From Caryophanales bacterium UBA1231 (GTDB lineage Bacteria; Bacillota_I; Bacilli_A; ML615J-28; CAG-313): a stretch of 22,266 bases of DNA. Location: NCBI GenBank assembly GCA_002309035.1, contig DBWT01000047.1, positions 54,679-76,944 on the forward strand, written 5' to 3'. Under the pieces are notes generated by a model. The model saw only the letters and a list, made by a program, of their open reading frames with translations. It made no database searches and was not told where the DNA came from. This document shows, piece by piece, positions 15,382-22,266 of this stretch; positions within the stretch are counted from its first letter, which is position 1; every line of letters begins with the position of its first letter. Made by a program: the position numbers and the translations under genes.

Positions 15382-16974
15382 TTAATTTTTTGGTTTTGGA
15401 CCAGCTTCAACAATTTCTTTAGGCATATTAGGATATTTTTTAGCAAAATTATCAACAAACATTTGAGCTAGTTTATTAGCTTGTGCATCATATTTAGCTT
15501 TATCACTCCACATGCCTCTTGCATCTAGTTTTTCATCTGGAACATTTGGACAGCTTACTGGATAATCAACGTTGAATACATCGTGATGCTTAAATTCAAC
15601 ATTTTCAAATGAACCATTAAGAGCAGCAGTTACCATTGCACGTGTATATGCAAGTTTCATACGTTTTGCACCATCACTAGCAGAGCCGCCTGCCCAACCA
15701 GTATTAACTAAATATACTTGTGTACCATATTGGTCTAATTTATCACCAAGCATCTTAGCATAAACTGCTGGATCCATTGGCATAAATGGTTCGCCAAATA
15801 AAGTAGAGAATGTAGGTTGTGGTTCTGTAACACCACGTTCAGTACCAGCTAGTTTTGAAGTAAAGCCAGTAACGAAGTGATACATTGCAGCATTCTTTGA
15901 TAATCTTGATATTGGAGGAAGAACACCAAATGCATCAGCTGTTAAGAAGATAACAACTTTTGGAATTCCACCAACACCAGGAATTTGGGCATTATTAATG
16001 TATTCAATAGGATAACCAACACGAGTATTTTCTGTTAATGAACCATCATTAAAATCAAATTCGCGTGTTACTGGATCAATAATTACATTTTCAACTAATG
16101 AACCAAATTTAATGGCATTGTAGATATCTGGTTCATTTTCTTTTGAAAGGTTAATACATTTAGCATAGCATCCACCTTCAAAGTTGAAAACACCATCAGG
16201 ACTCCAACCATGTTCATCATCACCAATTAGTTTACGAGCAGGGTCAGCTGATAAAGTAGTTTTACCTGTTCCTGATAAACCAAAGAAAATTGCAGTATCT
16301 AATGTTTCAGGATCCATATTAGCAGAACAATGCATTGGTAGAACATTTTCTTTTGTCATTACATAATTCATTGTTGAGAAAACACTCTTCTTAATTTCAC
16401 CAGCGTATTGTGAACCACAAATAATAATGAAGTGTGCCTCATAGTCAATAATAATTGCTGCTTCACTATGAATACCTTCAACTTCTGGATCACATTTATA
16501 TCCAGGTGCAACAAGTAAAGTATAATCTGCTTCACCATAGTTTTCTAGTTCTTCAGCTGTTGGTCTAATTAATAGATCTCTAATGAACAAGTTTTGACTT
16601 GCAAGTTCATTGATTACTCTGAATTTCTTAGTGTATTTTTTATCAGCACCAGCAAAACCGTCAAAAATGAAGATTTCACGATTTTGAAGATATGCTAACA
16701 TCTTGGCTTTAATAGCTTCAAATTTTTCTCTTGAAATAGGGCGATTAACTTTACCCCATGCAATTTCATCATGAATTGTTGGTGTATCAACGATAAATTT
16801 ATCTTGAGGTGAACGACCAGTATATTTACCAGTAGTAACAACTAGTGCACCTGTATTTGAAAGTACACCTTCTCCTCTACGTAATGCAGCTTCAACTAAT
16901 TCTGCAGGTGTTAAATTACGATATACTTTTAAAGTGTTGAATAAACCGATTTTTTCTAATCCATAAGTTTCCAT
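15382..16974 (-). CDS. pckA: Phosphoenolpyruvate carboxykinase (ATP)
   Basis: PckA interconverts oxaloacetate + ATP and PEP + CO2 + ADP. In fermenting gut-type bacteria it often runs toward oxaloacetate, but the direction here is inference. The 530-residue length is normal for the ATP-dependent family. Visible motifs are TGKYTGRSPQDKF (48-60, substrate-binding Arg), the PEPCK P-loop GLSGTGKTT (232-240) and the kinase-2 region LIGDDEHGWSPDGVFNFEGG (249-268), which carries metal ligands. ENTRVGYPIEYI and the C-terminal TGWAGG are also typical. Start fixed by AGGAG 9 nt upstream and by a near-consensus promoter. It is a single-gene unit. Confidence 0.97.
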   Translation of the reverse strand: METYGLEKIGLFNTLKVYRNLTPAELVEAALRRGEGVLSNTGALVVTTGKYTGRSPQDKFIVDTPTIHDEIAWGKVNRPISREKFEAIKAKMLAYLQNREIFIFDGFAGADKKYTKKFRVINELASQNLFIRDLLIRPTAEELENYGEADYTLLVAPGYKCDPEVEGIHSEAAIIIDYEAHFIIICGSQYAGEIKKSVFSTMNYVMTKENVLPMHCSANMDPETLDTAIFFGLSGTGKTTLSADPARKLIGDDEHGWSPDGVFNFEGGCYAKCINLSKENEPDIYNAIKFGSLVENVIIDPVTREFDFNDGSLTENTRVGYPIEYINNAQIPGVGGIPKVVIFLTADAFGVLPPISRLSKNAAMYHFVTGFTSKLAGTERGVTEPQPTFSTLFGEPFMPMDPAVYAKMLGDKLDQYGTQVYLVNTGWAGGSASDGAKRMKLAYTRAMVTAALNGSFENVEFKHHDVFNVDYPVSCPNVPDEKLDARGMWSDKAKYDAQANKLAQMFVDNFAKKYPNMPKEIVEAGPKPKN

Positions 16975-17009
16975 AAATTCATCTCCTATAATAAATCCAA
17001 TTCTTATTC

Positions 17010-17038
17010 ACTATATTTTACCATAAATATTATTTCAA
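17010..17038 (-). promoter_or_regulatory. pckA: Promoter of pckA
   Basis: On the minus strand, -35 TTGAAA (17038-17033), a 17-nt spacer and -10 TATAGT (17015-17010), 35 nt before the ATG. Confidence 0.75.
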
Positions 17039-17100
17039 ATGATTAAATATGCTAAAAATTTTATGCCTTTCATTGCTCTTGGATTTTCGAATATAAATAA

Positions 17101-17142
17101 ACAAAAAAATAAGAATCAATACGACCTCCATCGATTGATTCT
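17101..17142 (-). terminator. Terminator of the EIIC-bioY-HAD operon
   Basis: Arms AGAATCAAT (17112-17120) and ATTGATTCT (17134-17142) pair, with an inner CGA/TCG extension and one bulged base. On the minus strand TTATTTTTTTGT follows. Confidence 0.82.
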
Positions 17143-17145
17143 CTT

Positions 17146-17958
17146 TTATTTTATATACTTATTAATTACAAAAGCCACACCACTATCTGTATGTTTTTTT
17201 GTCACAAATGTCGCATTTTGTTTTAAAATGTCATTACCATTTTCTACGGAAATCTTGTAGTCAGCAAAAGCAAACATTGGTAAGTCATTTTCTTCATCGC
17301 CTATTGCCATTACTGCCTTAGACTCGATATTTAAGTAATCCATTAAATACTTTAATGCCTTTCCTTTATTAGCATCTTTTGGTAGTATTTCTAGATAAAT
17401 TGGTGTACTTCTTAAGACATTATAATCATTACCTAAAAGTTTTACAACTTCTTCTTTGTTGTTTGTGACCTTTTCTTCTTCATCACAAATAATAATCTTG
17501 GCTGCCTCTTTTAAATTTAAGATTGTATCAAAATCGCAAATTGAAAAGATAATACCATCAAAGACTTTTTGTTTTTGGATAAATGGAATAACTTCTGTTG
17601 AATAAATTAAATCATCAACATAAACATTAAAATGAAGATTTAAAGAATTGATTGTTTTGGATATTTTCACAATATCTTCATTATTCAAAGAAACATTTCT
17701 TAAGATATATGTTCCTGTCGCATTGGAAATCAAAGAACCATTATATGTGATAACATATGAATCTTCATTATATAAATCTAATGTTTTTAAAAAGTTAATA
17801 ATTCTAAAGTATGGTCTTCCTGTTGTAATAACAACTTTAATTCCTTTTGATGTTGCATATTTAATTGCTTCAATATTCTCTTTACTTATTCTTTTATCTT
17901 TATCTAAAAGTGTATCATCAAGATCAATTGCAATTAACTTAATTGTATTATTGGACAT
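17146..17958 (-). CDS. Cof-type HAD-IIB phosphatase
   Basis: A 270-residue haloacid dehalogenase superfamily hydrolase of the Cof/YkrA group, which dephosphorylates sugar phosphates, FMN or PLP-like compounds; the substrate is not readable from sequence. Motif I is IDLDDTLLDKD (nucleophile Asp12, acid/base Asp14), motif II VITTGRP (Thr46), motif III lysine near 198-200 in KDANKGKAL, and motif IV GDEENDLPMF (Asp221, Asp225). The IIB cap lies between about residues 80 and 185. The ATG lies inside the end of the preceding gene (11-nt overlap), so it is translationally coupled as the last gene of the four-gene operon. Cytoplasmic. Confidence 0.9.
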   Translation of the reverse strand: MSNNTIKLIAIDLDDTLLDKDKRISKENIEAIKYATSKGIKVVITTGRPYFRIINFLKTLDLYNEDSYVITYNGSLISNATGTYILRNVSLNNEDIVKISKTINSLNLHFNVYVDDLIYSTEVIPFIQKQKVFDGIIFSICDFDTILNLKEAAKIIICDEEEKVTNNKEEVVKLLGNDYNVLRSTPIYLEILPKDANKGKALKYLMDYLNIESKAVMAIGDEENDLPMFAFADYKISVENGNDILKQNATFVTKKHTDSGVAFVINKYIK

Positions 17959-18376
17959 ATTTTGCTATCAAACCTAACTCTGCTTTTTTAAGTTCATCAT
18001 TTGCAATTGCGAAAAGAATACAAAGAATAACAAAAGCATCTTTTGCGTCCTTTCCAGCAAAATTATCAATTAAGTAATCAGTATCTTCAATTGTTTTAAC
18101 ATTTGTCCATGCTTTAACATATTGCGTAAACATCTCAAATGTTAACTCAGTACCATCAATAATGGTTTGAAAGAAATGAAATTCTTTTTCATCTATTGTT
18201 AGATCAATACCTATGATTGTAGCTAAAGATCCAAAGAATAATGTTTTAGCAGCATCTTCAGATCCACCATTTACTGAACAAAAGTTATAATAGACTTCTG
18301 CCTCTTTGTTTGCTAAAGCAGTTCTTTCATTTAATGATAGATTTTCAAGTTTTTGAATGAATTCTTCTAATTTCAT
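17948..18376 (-). CDS. Hypothetical helical protein, possibly TerB-like
   Basis: About 142 residues, all helical in appearance, with no membrane segment. Repeated features are an N-terminal EEFIQKLENL helix, the acidic turn IDLTIDEKEFHFFQTII and the C-terminal AIANDELKKAELGLIAKYV. The pattern A-x-x-D-x-x-x-x-x-x-E in the two halves recalls the TerB-like fold, in which paired acidic helices bind metal, but the match is loose and I only suggest it. The start is taken at ATG 18376, one base after the bioY stop; a TTG at 18400 inside bioY would add eight residues but seems less likely. The ribosome binding site is poor, so translation is probably coupled to bioY. It overlaps the HAD gene by 11 nt. 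Function unknown. Confidence 0.7.
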   Translation of the reverse strand: MKLEEFIQKLENLSLNERTALANKEAEVYYNFCSVNGGSEDAAKTLFFGSLATIIGIDLTIDEKEFHFFQTIIDGTELTFEMFTQYVKAWTNVKTIEDTDYLIDNFAGKDAKDAFVILCILFAIANDELKKAELGLIAKYVQ

Positions 18377-18377
18377 A

Positions 18378-18920
18378 TTATATACCAAATCTTTCTTCAA
18401 AATTCATTTTCGTATTTAAAACATAAGAAACAATTGTTGCGATAAACATTTTAATAACATCAAATATGATAAATGGAACTACACATATCATTAAGGAATT
18501 AACAAAACTTGTTGATGTATTAATCATAAACCATATTGTGCCACATAAATAACAAACAATTGTTGATAATATCATCGAAATAATATACCAATAGATTTTT
18601 GTTTTATCGATTGATGTCATTAAACTAATGATGAAAACCATTGGTAAATATCCAATAATAAATCCCCCAGTTGGTCCAAGAATAACTGAAATGCCACCTC
18701 TAAAATTAGAAAAGACAGGAACACCAATAATACCAATGACAATGTATAACAAAACACTAAATAATCCATTAGCTTTCTTTGTTATTCCACCAATGAGATA
18801 AATCATAAAAGTCGCAAGTGTTATTGGAACTGCACCAACATTAAAAGATAAAGGAGATGTAATGGAAAGGATTGCGGCTAATAGAGAAATAAAGATTAAT
18901 GTTCGTAAAGATTTATTCAT
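18378..18920 (-). CDS. bioY: BioY biotin transporter, ECF S component
   Basis: BioY is the substrate-binding membrane component for biotin uptake, either alone or with the shared ECF module (EcfA, EcfA', EcfT). The 180-residue protein has six predicted helices. Family marks are VPITLATFMIYLIGG (31-45), YIVIGIIGVPVFSNFRGG (59-76) and ILGPTGGFIIGY (80-91); the last is the BioY signature. Start at ATG 18920, 2 nt after the EIIC stop, with GAGG inside the end of the EIIC gene. No biotin synthesis genes, BirA gene or ECF ATPases are in the window, so biotin auxotrophy is only an inference. Confidence 0.9.
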   Translation of the reverse strand: MNKSLRTLIFISLLAAILSITSPLSFNVGAVPITLATFMIYLIGGITKKANGLFSVLLYIVIGIIGVPVFSNFRGGISVILGPTGGFIIGYLPMVFIISLMTSIDKTKIYWYIISMILSTIVCYLCGTIWFMINTSTSFVNSLMICVVPFIIFDVIKMFIATIVSYVLNTKMNFEERFGI

Positions 18921-18922
18921 CT

Positions 18923-20068
18923 TTAAACCTCTAAATCACCATCTTTAATTAGATTCCATTTTCTAAACAATAAATCAAAGACAAATACTAGAACAAGTGG
19001 TAATACTATTTCAAGTAAAACGATACAAAGAATTGTGTACCAATTAAAGCCCATTGAAGATATAGTTCCAATTTGTCCTACTAAACCAGCTGTTCCCATA
19101 CCAGCAGATGAGCCTAAACAATAAATCTTAAATAGGCATGTTGAAAGAGGACCAAGAATAGCACTTGTAATGATAGTTGGAAGCCAAATGATAGGCTTTC
19201 TCAATATATTTTTAAATTGTAACATTGAAGTTCCAAGACCAATTGACAAAACCATACCGATAGAATTATCTTTTCTTGATTGAATAGCAAACCCAACCAT
19301 TTGTGTTGAACAACCAACAATAGCAGCTCCACTTGCTAAAGCAAGACCTGCATATTCCTTCATTTGAATGGCTTCAGCCAAAGGAATAGATGCTGGAATA
19401 ACAAAGACGATTGCAGCTATGGCCGCACTTGAAATTGGTGCTGTTAAAGCCATTCCCATTAAGACAGCAACTACAATACCCATTAAGAATGGTTGAGCAG
19501 ATGTCGCAACATTAACAAACCATTGAATTCCGTAAGTTACATAAATAATTGGATATCTTACTAAAATTGAAAAGATTAGACCTGTAATTACACCAAAAAG
19601 AGGAATAATCAAAATATCCACAGGTGTCTTTTTCTTAAAAATAATCTTTATTAAAAGTGCAACACCAATACACACTAAATAAATTGTTAAAGGATCACCA
19701 ATCTTAAAGATATTTGCTGTTGTGTGGTTTGTCACAAATGCAGTTGTTAAAGAAAAGTATGCAGCAAGTTCACCAACAGCACCTAAAACAATAGTTTGAA
19801 GTGGTGTAAACTTAAGTGCTAATGCTATACCTATACCAATACCAGCACCCGTTAATATTTGTAAAACATAAGCTGTTCCACCAACTGCTGACGTTCCATT
19901 TCCTAATACTTTAAAAATAGCTTCACAAAAACCATTTTTACCATAAGAAAAAAGAGTACCGATTGTTCCGATAATTGTACCAATAATAAGTGTCGCAAAA
20001 AGGCCATAAGCCATACCATTTAAGGTAGTCATAAAAAAGTTAAGAATTTTGTTTTCTTTCTTTTCCAT
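18923..20068 (-). CDS. PfoR-like PTS EIIC membrane protein (PTS_EIIC_2 family)
   Basis: A 381-residue, highly hydrophobic protein with about ten helices and many Gly/Ala residues. MAYGLFATLIIGTIIGTIG (about 19-37), GAGIGIGIALALKFTP, TAPISSAAIAA, GCSTQMVGFAIQS and GTSMLQFKNILRKP match the PTS_EIIC_2 family (PF13303), named for the C. perfringens PfoR protein and resembling the IIC channel of PTS systems. No EIIA or EIIB domain is fused or encoded nearby, so either it uses partners from elsewhere or it is not a true phosphotransferase transporter. Start fixed by AAAGGAGG 6 nt before the ATG. It heads an operon with bioY, the TerB-like protein and the HAD phosphatase. Substrate unknown. Confidence 0.85.
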   Translation of the reverse strand: MEKKENKILNFFMTTLNGMAYGLFATLIIGTIIGTIGTLFSYGKNGFCEAIFKVLGNGTSAVGGTAYVLQILTGAGIGIGIALALKFTPLQTIVLGAVGELAAYFSLTTAFVTNHTTANIFKIGDPLTIYLVCIGVALLIKIIFKKKTPVDILIIPLFGVITGLIFSILVRYPIIYVTYGIQWFVNVATSAQPFLMGIVVAVLMGMALTAPISSAAIAAIVFVIPASIPLAEAIQMKEYAGLALASGAAIVGCSTQMVGFAIQSRKDNSIGMVLSIGLGTSMLQFKNILRKPIIWLPTIITSAILGPLSTCLFKIYCLGSSAGMGTAGLVGQIGTISSMGFNWYTILCIVLLEIVLPLVLVFVFDLLFRKWNLIKDGDLEV

Positions 20069-20093
20069 AAAAAGCCTCCTTTTTATCTAAATT

Positions 20094-20122
20094 ATTATAC
20101 CAAATTCTTTCGTTTTTTTCAA
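20094..20122 (-). promoter_or_regulatory. Promoter of the EIIC-bioY operon
   Basis: On the minus strand, -35 TTGAAA (20122-20117), a 17-nt spacer and -10 TATAAT (20099-20094), with a TGG extension. It is very close to consensus, 25 nt before the ATG. The -35 abuts the T-tract of the terminator of the upstream gene. Confidence 0.85.
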
Positions 20123-20155
20123 ACAAAAAGCCAAAAGCATAGTAGCTTCTGACTT
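20121..20155 (-). terminator. Terminator of the spermidine synthase-like gene
   Basis: Arms AAGCCAAAAGC (20128-20138) and GCTTCTGACTT (20145-20155) pair with two G-T wobbles around a 6-nt loop. The minus strand then has TTTTTG, whose last bases touch the -35 of the EIIC promoter. Confidence 0.78.
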
Positions 20156-20163
20156 TCTTAACA

Positions 20164-21900
20164 TTAGAATAATTCTCCACTTGTTAACAATTGGATAATT
20201 TCTTTTAAAGATTTTCCACGCAATTTAGAACGGTAACCTTCAAGCTCACCATAAATCATATCATCAAGTACTTGCATACCTAATAATTCAACAGGTGCTT
20301 TATCATCAGTTAAAAGGTATCCATTATTTTCTAGTTTTTCCATATTATAATATGTATGAGTGAAAAGTGTTCTTAATTTATTATGCTCAACTCTAGACAT
20401 ACCATCAATTAGTTGTTCTTTTGGATCAATATCATTAGATGCGTATATTAAGACATTAGATCCAGCTGGAGCTTGATAACAATTTTTGAAAACAGATGAT
20501 ACTGTTCCAGCAATGTAATCGTTAATTCCACCTTCGCGTGATGAGTTCATATTTAAATTAACAATCATAATGCCATTTTCATTTAAACAATTCTTAACTA
20601 AGTTAAAGAATTCAACAGAAACCATTGAAAATGGAATTGTAATATCACGATATGCATCGACTAGAATAATGTCGTATTTTTTCTTACATGAATTCATGTA
20701 AGCACGGCCATCATTTACATAAACATTAATGTCACTGGGTAAATCAAAGTATTGATAAGCTAAATCAACAATTTTCCCATCAATTTCAACACCATCAATT
20801 TTATGAGTGTTAAAATATTTTTCTGAATTATAAGCAACTGTTCCTGTGCCAAGACCTAGAATTAAAAACTCAGGATCTTCTTTAACCATAACATTTGCTG
20901 CTAGAACATTGTTGAAGTAGGAATTCCTCCCAATTTGACTTTCTTGATATCCTTCTTTGTAGTAAATCGATTGAACACCAAAAATAACATTAGTTGATAA
21001 GATAAAAGAATCATTGTCTTCTTCTACCCTTAAATAATTGTATAGAGATTCACCTTCATAAACTGTCTTAGTTTCCCAAAAAGCCACTGGAATAAATGCT
21101 GATGCAATACCAATTGCTAAAACAATTACGGTAGTTACAGTGTGAAAGATACGTCGGAAGCCCATTTGGAAAAAGTAAATTAAGCAAATTGTAAATAAGA
21201 TGCATCCAAAAATAATGAATGTTGCTGATGTACCAACTGTTGGGATAGTTACAAATGTTGGTAAAAATGTACCAATAATTGAACCCACAGTATTACATGC
21301 TTCAATACGACCTACTGTTTTACCATTTTCATCGATACTTCTACTAGCAAAACGTACTAAGTTTGGTGTTACCATACCAAGTGTTAGTAGCGGGAAGACA
21401 AAGATTAATAAGCATGAAAGTAGTGCAGCCCAAATTAAGAAATTATGAGCAAGATTAGATGCAGCTAGACCTAAGGCAATTCCCGCAATAACAAATTTAC
21501 CAAATAATGGAATTAAAACAACCCATACAGCTGCAATAAATAACATAATAAACAATTTAGTTGGTTTCTTTGATTTGTCTGCAATCTTACCACCAATAAT
21601 ATTACCAATTGCCATCGCAATCATAATTGTTCCAATAATGATTGTCCATACAATTTGTGATGATGAAAAATATGGGGCCATTAATCTTGATGCACCAAGT
21701 TCAATTGCCATTACTGACATACCACTAAAGAAGCCGACTAAATATAATGCCATTTTCTTCCAAAAGTCTTTTTTATCGAATGGTTTCTTTTCTTTTTTGA
21801 CTTCTTGATTATCTTCTTCTTGAACAACTTCAGATTCTACTATTTCAGTTTGTTCTTCTTTTATTTCTTCAGTTTCGATTAAATCTTTTTCTTCAGTCAT
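20164..21900 (-). CDS. Membrane protein fused to a spermidine synthase-like domain
   Basis: A 578-residue protein. Residues 1-45 are an acidic then lysine-rich cytoplasmic tail (EEIKEEQTEIVESEVVQEED), and 48-275 are about eight membrane helices with the first conserved segment AIELGASRLMAPYFSSS (65-81). Residues 280-540 form a Rossmann SAM-type domain resembling spermidine synthase: GLGTGT (349-354), VEID (371-374), NDGRAYM (396-402), ILVDAY (412-417) and LLTDDKAPVELLG (529-541). Fused MFS-like membrane/spermidine-synthase proteins are a known bacterial family, and the DAY and TDDKAPVE motifs suit it. The true substrate is uncertain, because such fusions often lack proof of aminopropyltransferase activity. 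Start fixed by GGAGGAATCAC before the ATG. Single-gene unit with an extended -10 promoter and its own terminator. Confidence 0.87.
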   Translation of the reverse strand: MTEEKDLIETEEIKEEQTEIVESEVVQEEDNQEVKKEKKPFDKKDFWKKMALYLVGFFSGMSVMAIELGASRLMAPYFSSSQIVWTIIIGTIMIAMAIGNIIGGKIADKSKKPTKLFIMLFIAAVWVVLIPLFGKFVIAGIALGLAASNLAHNFLIWAALLSCLLIFVFPLLTLGMVTPNLVRFASRSIDENGKTVGRIEACNTVGSIIGTFLPTFVTIPTVGTSATFIIFGCILFTICLIYFFQMGFRRIFHTVTTVIVLAIGIASAFIPVAFWETKTVYEGESLYNYLRVEEDNDSFILSTNVIFGVQSIYYKEGYQESQIGRNSYFNNVLAANVMVKEDPEFLILGLGTGTVAYNSEKYFNTHKIDGVEIDGKIVDLAYQYFDLPSDINVYVNDGRAYMNSCKKKYDIILVDAYRDITIPFSMVSVEFFNLVKNCLNENGIMIVNLNMNSSREGGINDYIAGTVSSVFKNCYQAPAGSNVLIYASNDIDPKEQLIDGMSRVEHNKLRTLFTHTYYNMEKLENNGYLLTDDKAPVELLGMQVLDDMIYGELEGYRSKLRGKSLKEIIQLLTSGELF

Positions 21901-21938
21901 GTGATTCCTCCATTAATGAGTGATTAAACATATAAGTA

Positions 21939-21947
21939 ATTATATCA
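21939..21947 (-). promoter_or_regulatory. Extended -10 promoter of the spermidine synthase-like gene
   Basis: TGATATAAT on the minus strand combines a TGN extension with a perfect -10, 38 nt before the ATG. The best -35, TTTTAA, is weak. A second TATAAT lies about 30 nt farther upstream (around 21969-21974). Confidence 0.6.
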
Positions 21948-22042
21948 TATTTTAAGTTATTTTAAAAATATTATACTGAAAATTAATAAACCACTTTTGC
22001 TTAAATATCTTTTTCAATACATAAAACATTTATTGTTCTATT

Positions 22043-22071
22043 AAAAAAGAGGTTTTTCAGCCTCTTTTTAA
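22043..22071. terminator. Intrinsic terminator at the right edge, bidirectional in form
   Basis: Arms AAAAAGAGG (22044-22052) and CCTCTTTTT (22061-22069) pair around an 8-nt loop. It ends the partial gene on the minus strand, with A and T runs on either side. Confidence 0.8.
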
Positions 22072-22077
22072 ATATTC

Positions 22078-22266
22078 TTAGTAGATTACTCCACCCCACT
22101 CAACAAGTGTAAAACCACTTCTTTCAACGTGTTCCAATTCTTGTGGTTTAATATCAACAAATGAATCTACTTGTTTGATATGAATAATAACACGTAGATA
22201 AGTATCAACGTCTTCTGTTATTATTAAAGGACATTCATTGTTTCTTTCTTCAGTTTGTTCAAAGTA
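22078..22266 (-). CDS. C-terminal end of an unrecognised protein
   Basis: The last 62 codons of a minus-strand gene, ending in TAA at 22080-22078. The visible part reads CPLIITEDVDTYLRVIIHIK, then QVDSFVDIKPQELEHVERSG, and ends FTLVEWGGVIY. It looks like a mixed alpha/beta cytoplasmic domain with no membrane helix. I do not recognise the family. The start lies beyond the window. Confidence 0.75.
   Translation of the reverse strand, partial: YFEQTEERNNECPLIITEDVDTYLRVIIHIKQVDSFVDIKPQELEHVERSGFTLVEWGGVIY

Noticed and set aside
17039..17260. Small plus-strand open frame downstream of pckA promoter
   Set aside because: It runs antisense through the terminator and the 3' end of the HAD gene, has no ribosome binding site, and its composition follows the antisense of known genes.
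1..22266. CRISPR arrays, insertion sequences, integrase or phage genes, tRNA and rRNA genes
   Set aside because: I looked for regular spaced repeats, transposase motifs and terminal inverted repeats beyond the terminator hairpins, and for tRNA-like clusters. I saw none.

Overview
The window is strongly AT-rich and gene-dense, with classic Gram-positive ribosome binding sites (AGGAGG-like) and clear sigma-A type promoters (TTGNNN-17-TATAAT). The gene content is low-GC Firmicutes/Bacilli: the uppS-cdsA-dxr-rseP cluster, ATP-type PEP carboxykinase, a BioY biotin carrier, a PfoR-like PTS EIIC, DAP decarboxylase, CopA-CopZ and a B-repeat surface protein. It fits a small-genome, probably host-associated lineage near Erysipelotrichia, RF39 or Acholeplasma; the exact taxon is inference. 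All Trp codons in the called genes are TGG and no gene ends in TGA (18 TAA, 2 TAG). There is no 16S, no clear mobile element, no CRISPR and no integrase.

Layout. 1-306: start of a serine beta-lactamase-like hydrolase (minus), divergent from uridine kinase udk (plus, 424-1047). A shared bidirectional terminator follows, then the minus-strand pair typA and a TIM-barrel isomerase-like gene (1196-3841). 3967-8600: minus-strand envelope operon uppS-cdsA-dxr-rseP-small membrane protein, with a near-consensus promoter at 8632-8660 and a perfect hairpin terminator at 3938-3968. 8705-11443: an SPOUT RNA methyltransferase followed without a gap by a 675-residue membrane-anchored B-repeat protein. 11551-13945: plus-strand copA-copZ copper export pair. 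13981-15270: lysA, and 15382-16974: pckA, each a single-gene unit with its own promoter and terminator. 17146-20068: four-gene minus-strand operon EIIC-bioY-TerB-like(?)-HAD phosphatase. 20164-21900: fused membrane/spermidine-synthase-like protein. 22078-22266: C-terminal end of an unrecognised protein.

How the genes work together: UppS makes undecaprenyl diphosphate, the lipid carrier for cell wall synthesis. Dxr feeds the MEP isoprenoid pathway that supplies it. CdsA makes CDP-diacylglycerol for phospholipids, and RseP is a membrane protease. LysA converts meso-DAP to lysine. CopA and CopZ export copper. BioY imports biotin, presumably with ECF energising subunits encoded elsewhere.

Most of the window is ordinary core metabolism. 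I do not see convincing evidence of a new defence or mobile system. The points most worth a second look are the absence of TGA stops, the B-repeat protein with internally duplicated modules, the orphan EIIC operon, the fused spermidine-synthase-like membrane protein, and a possible gene remnant at 1085-1177.
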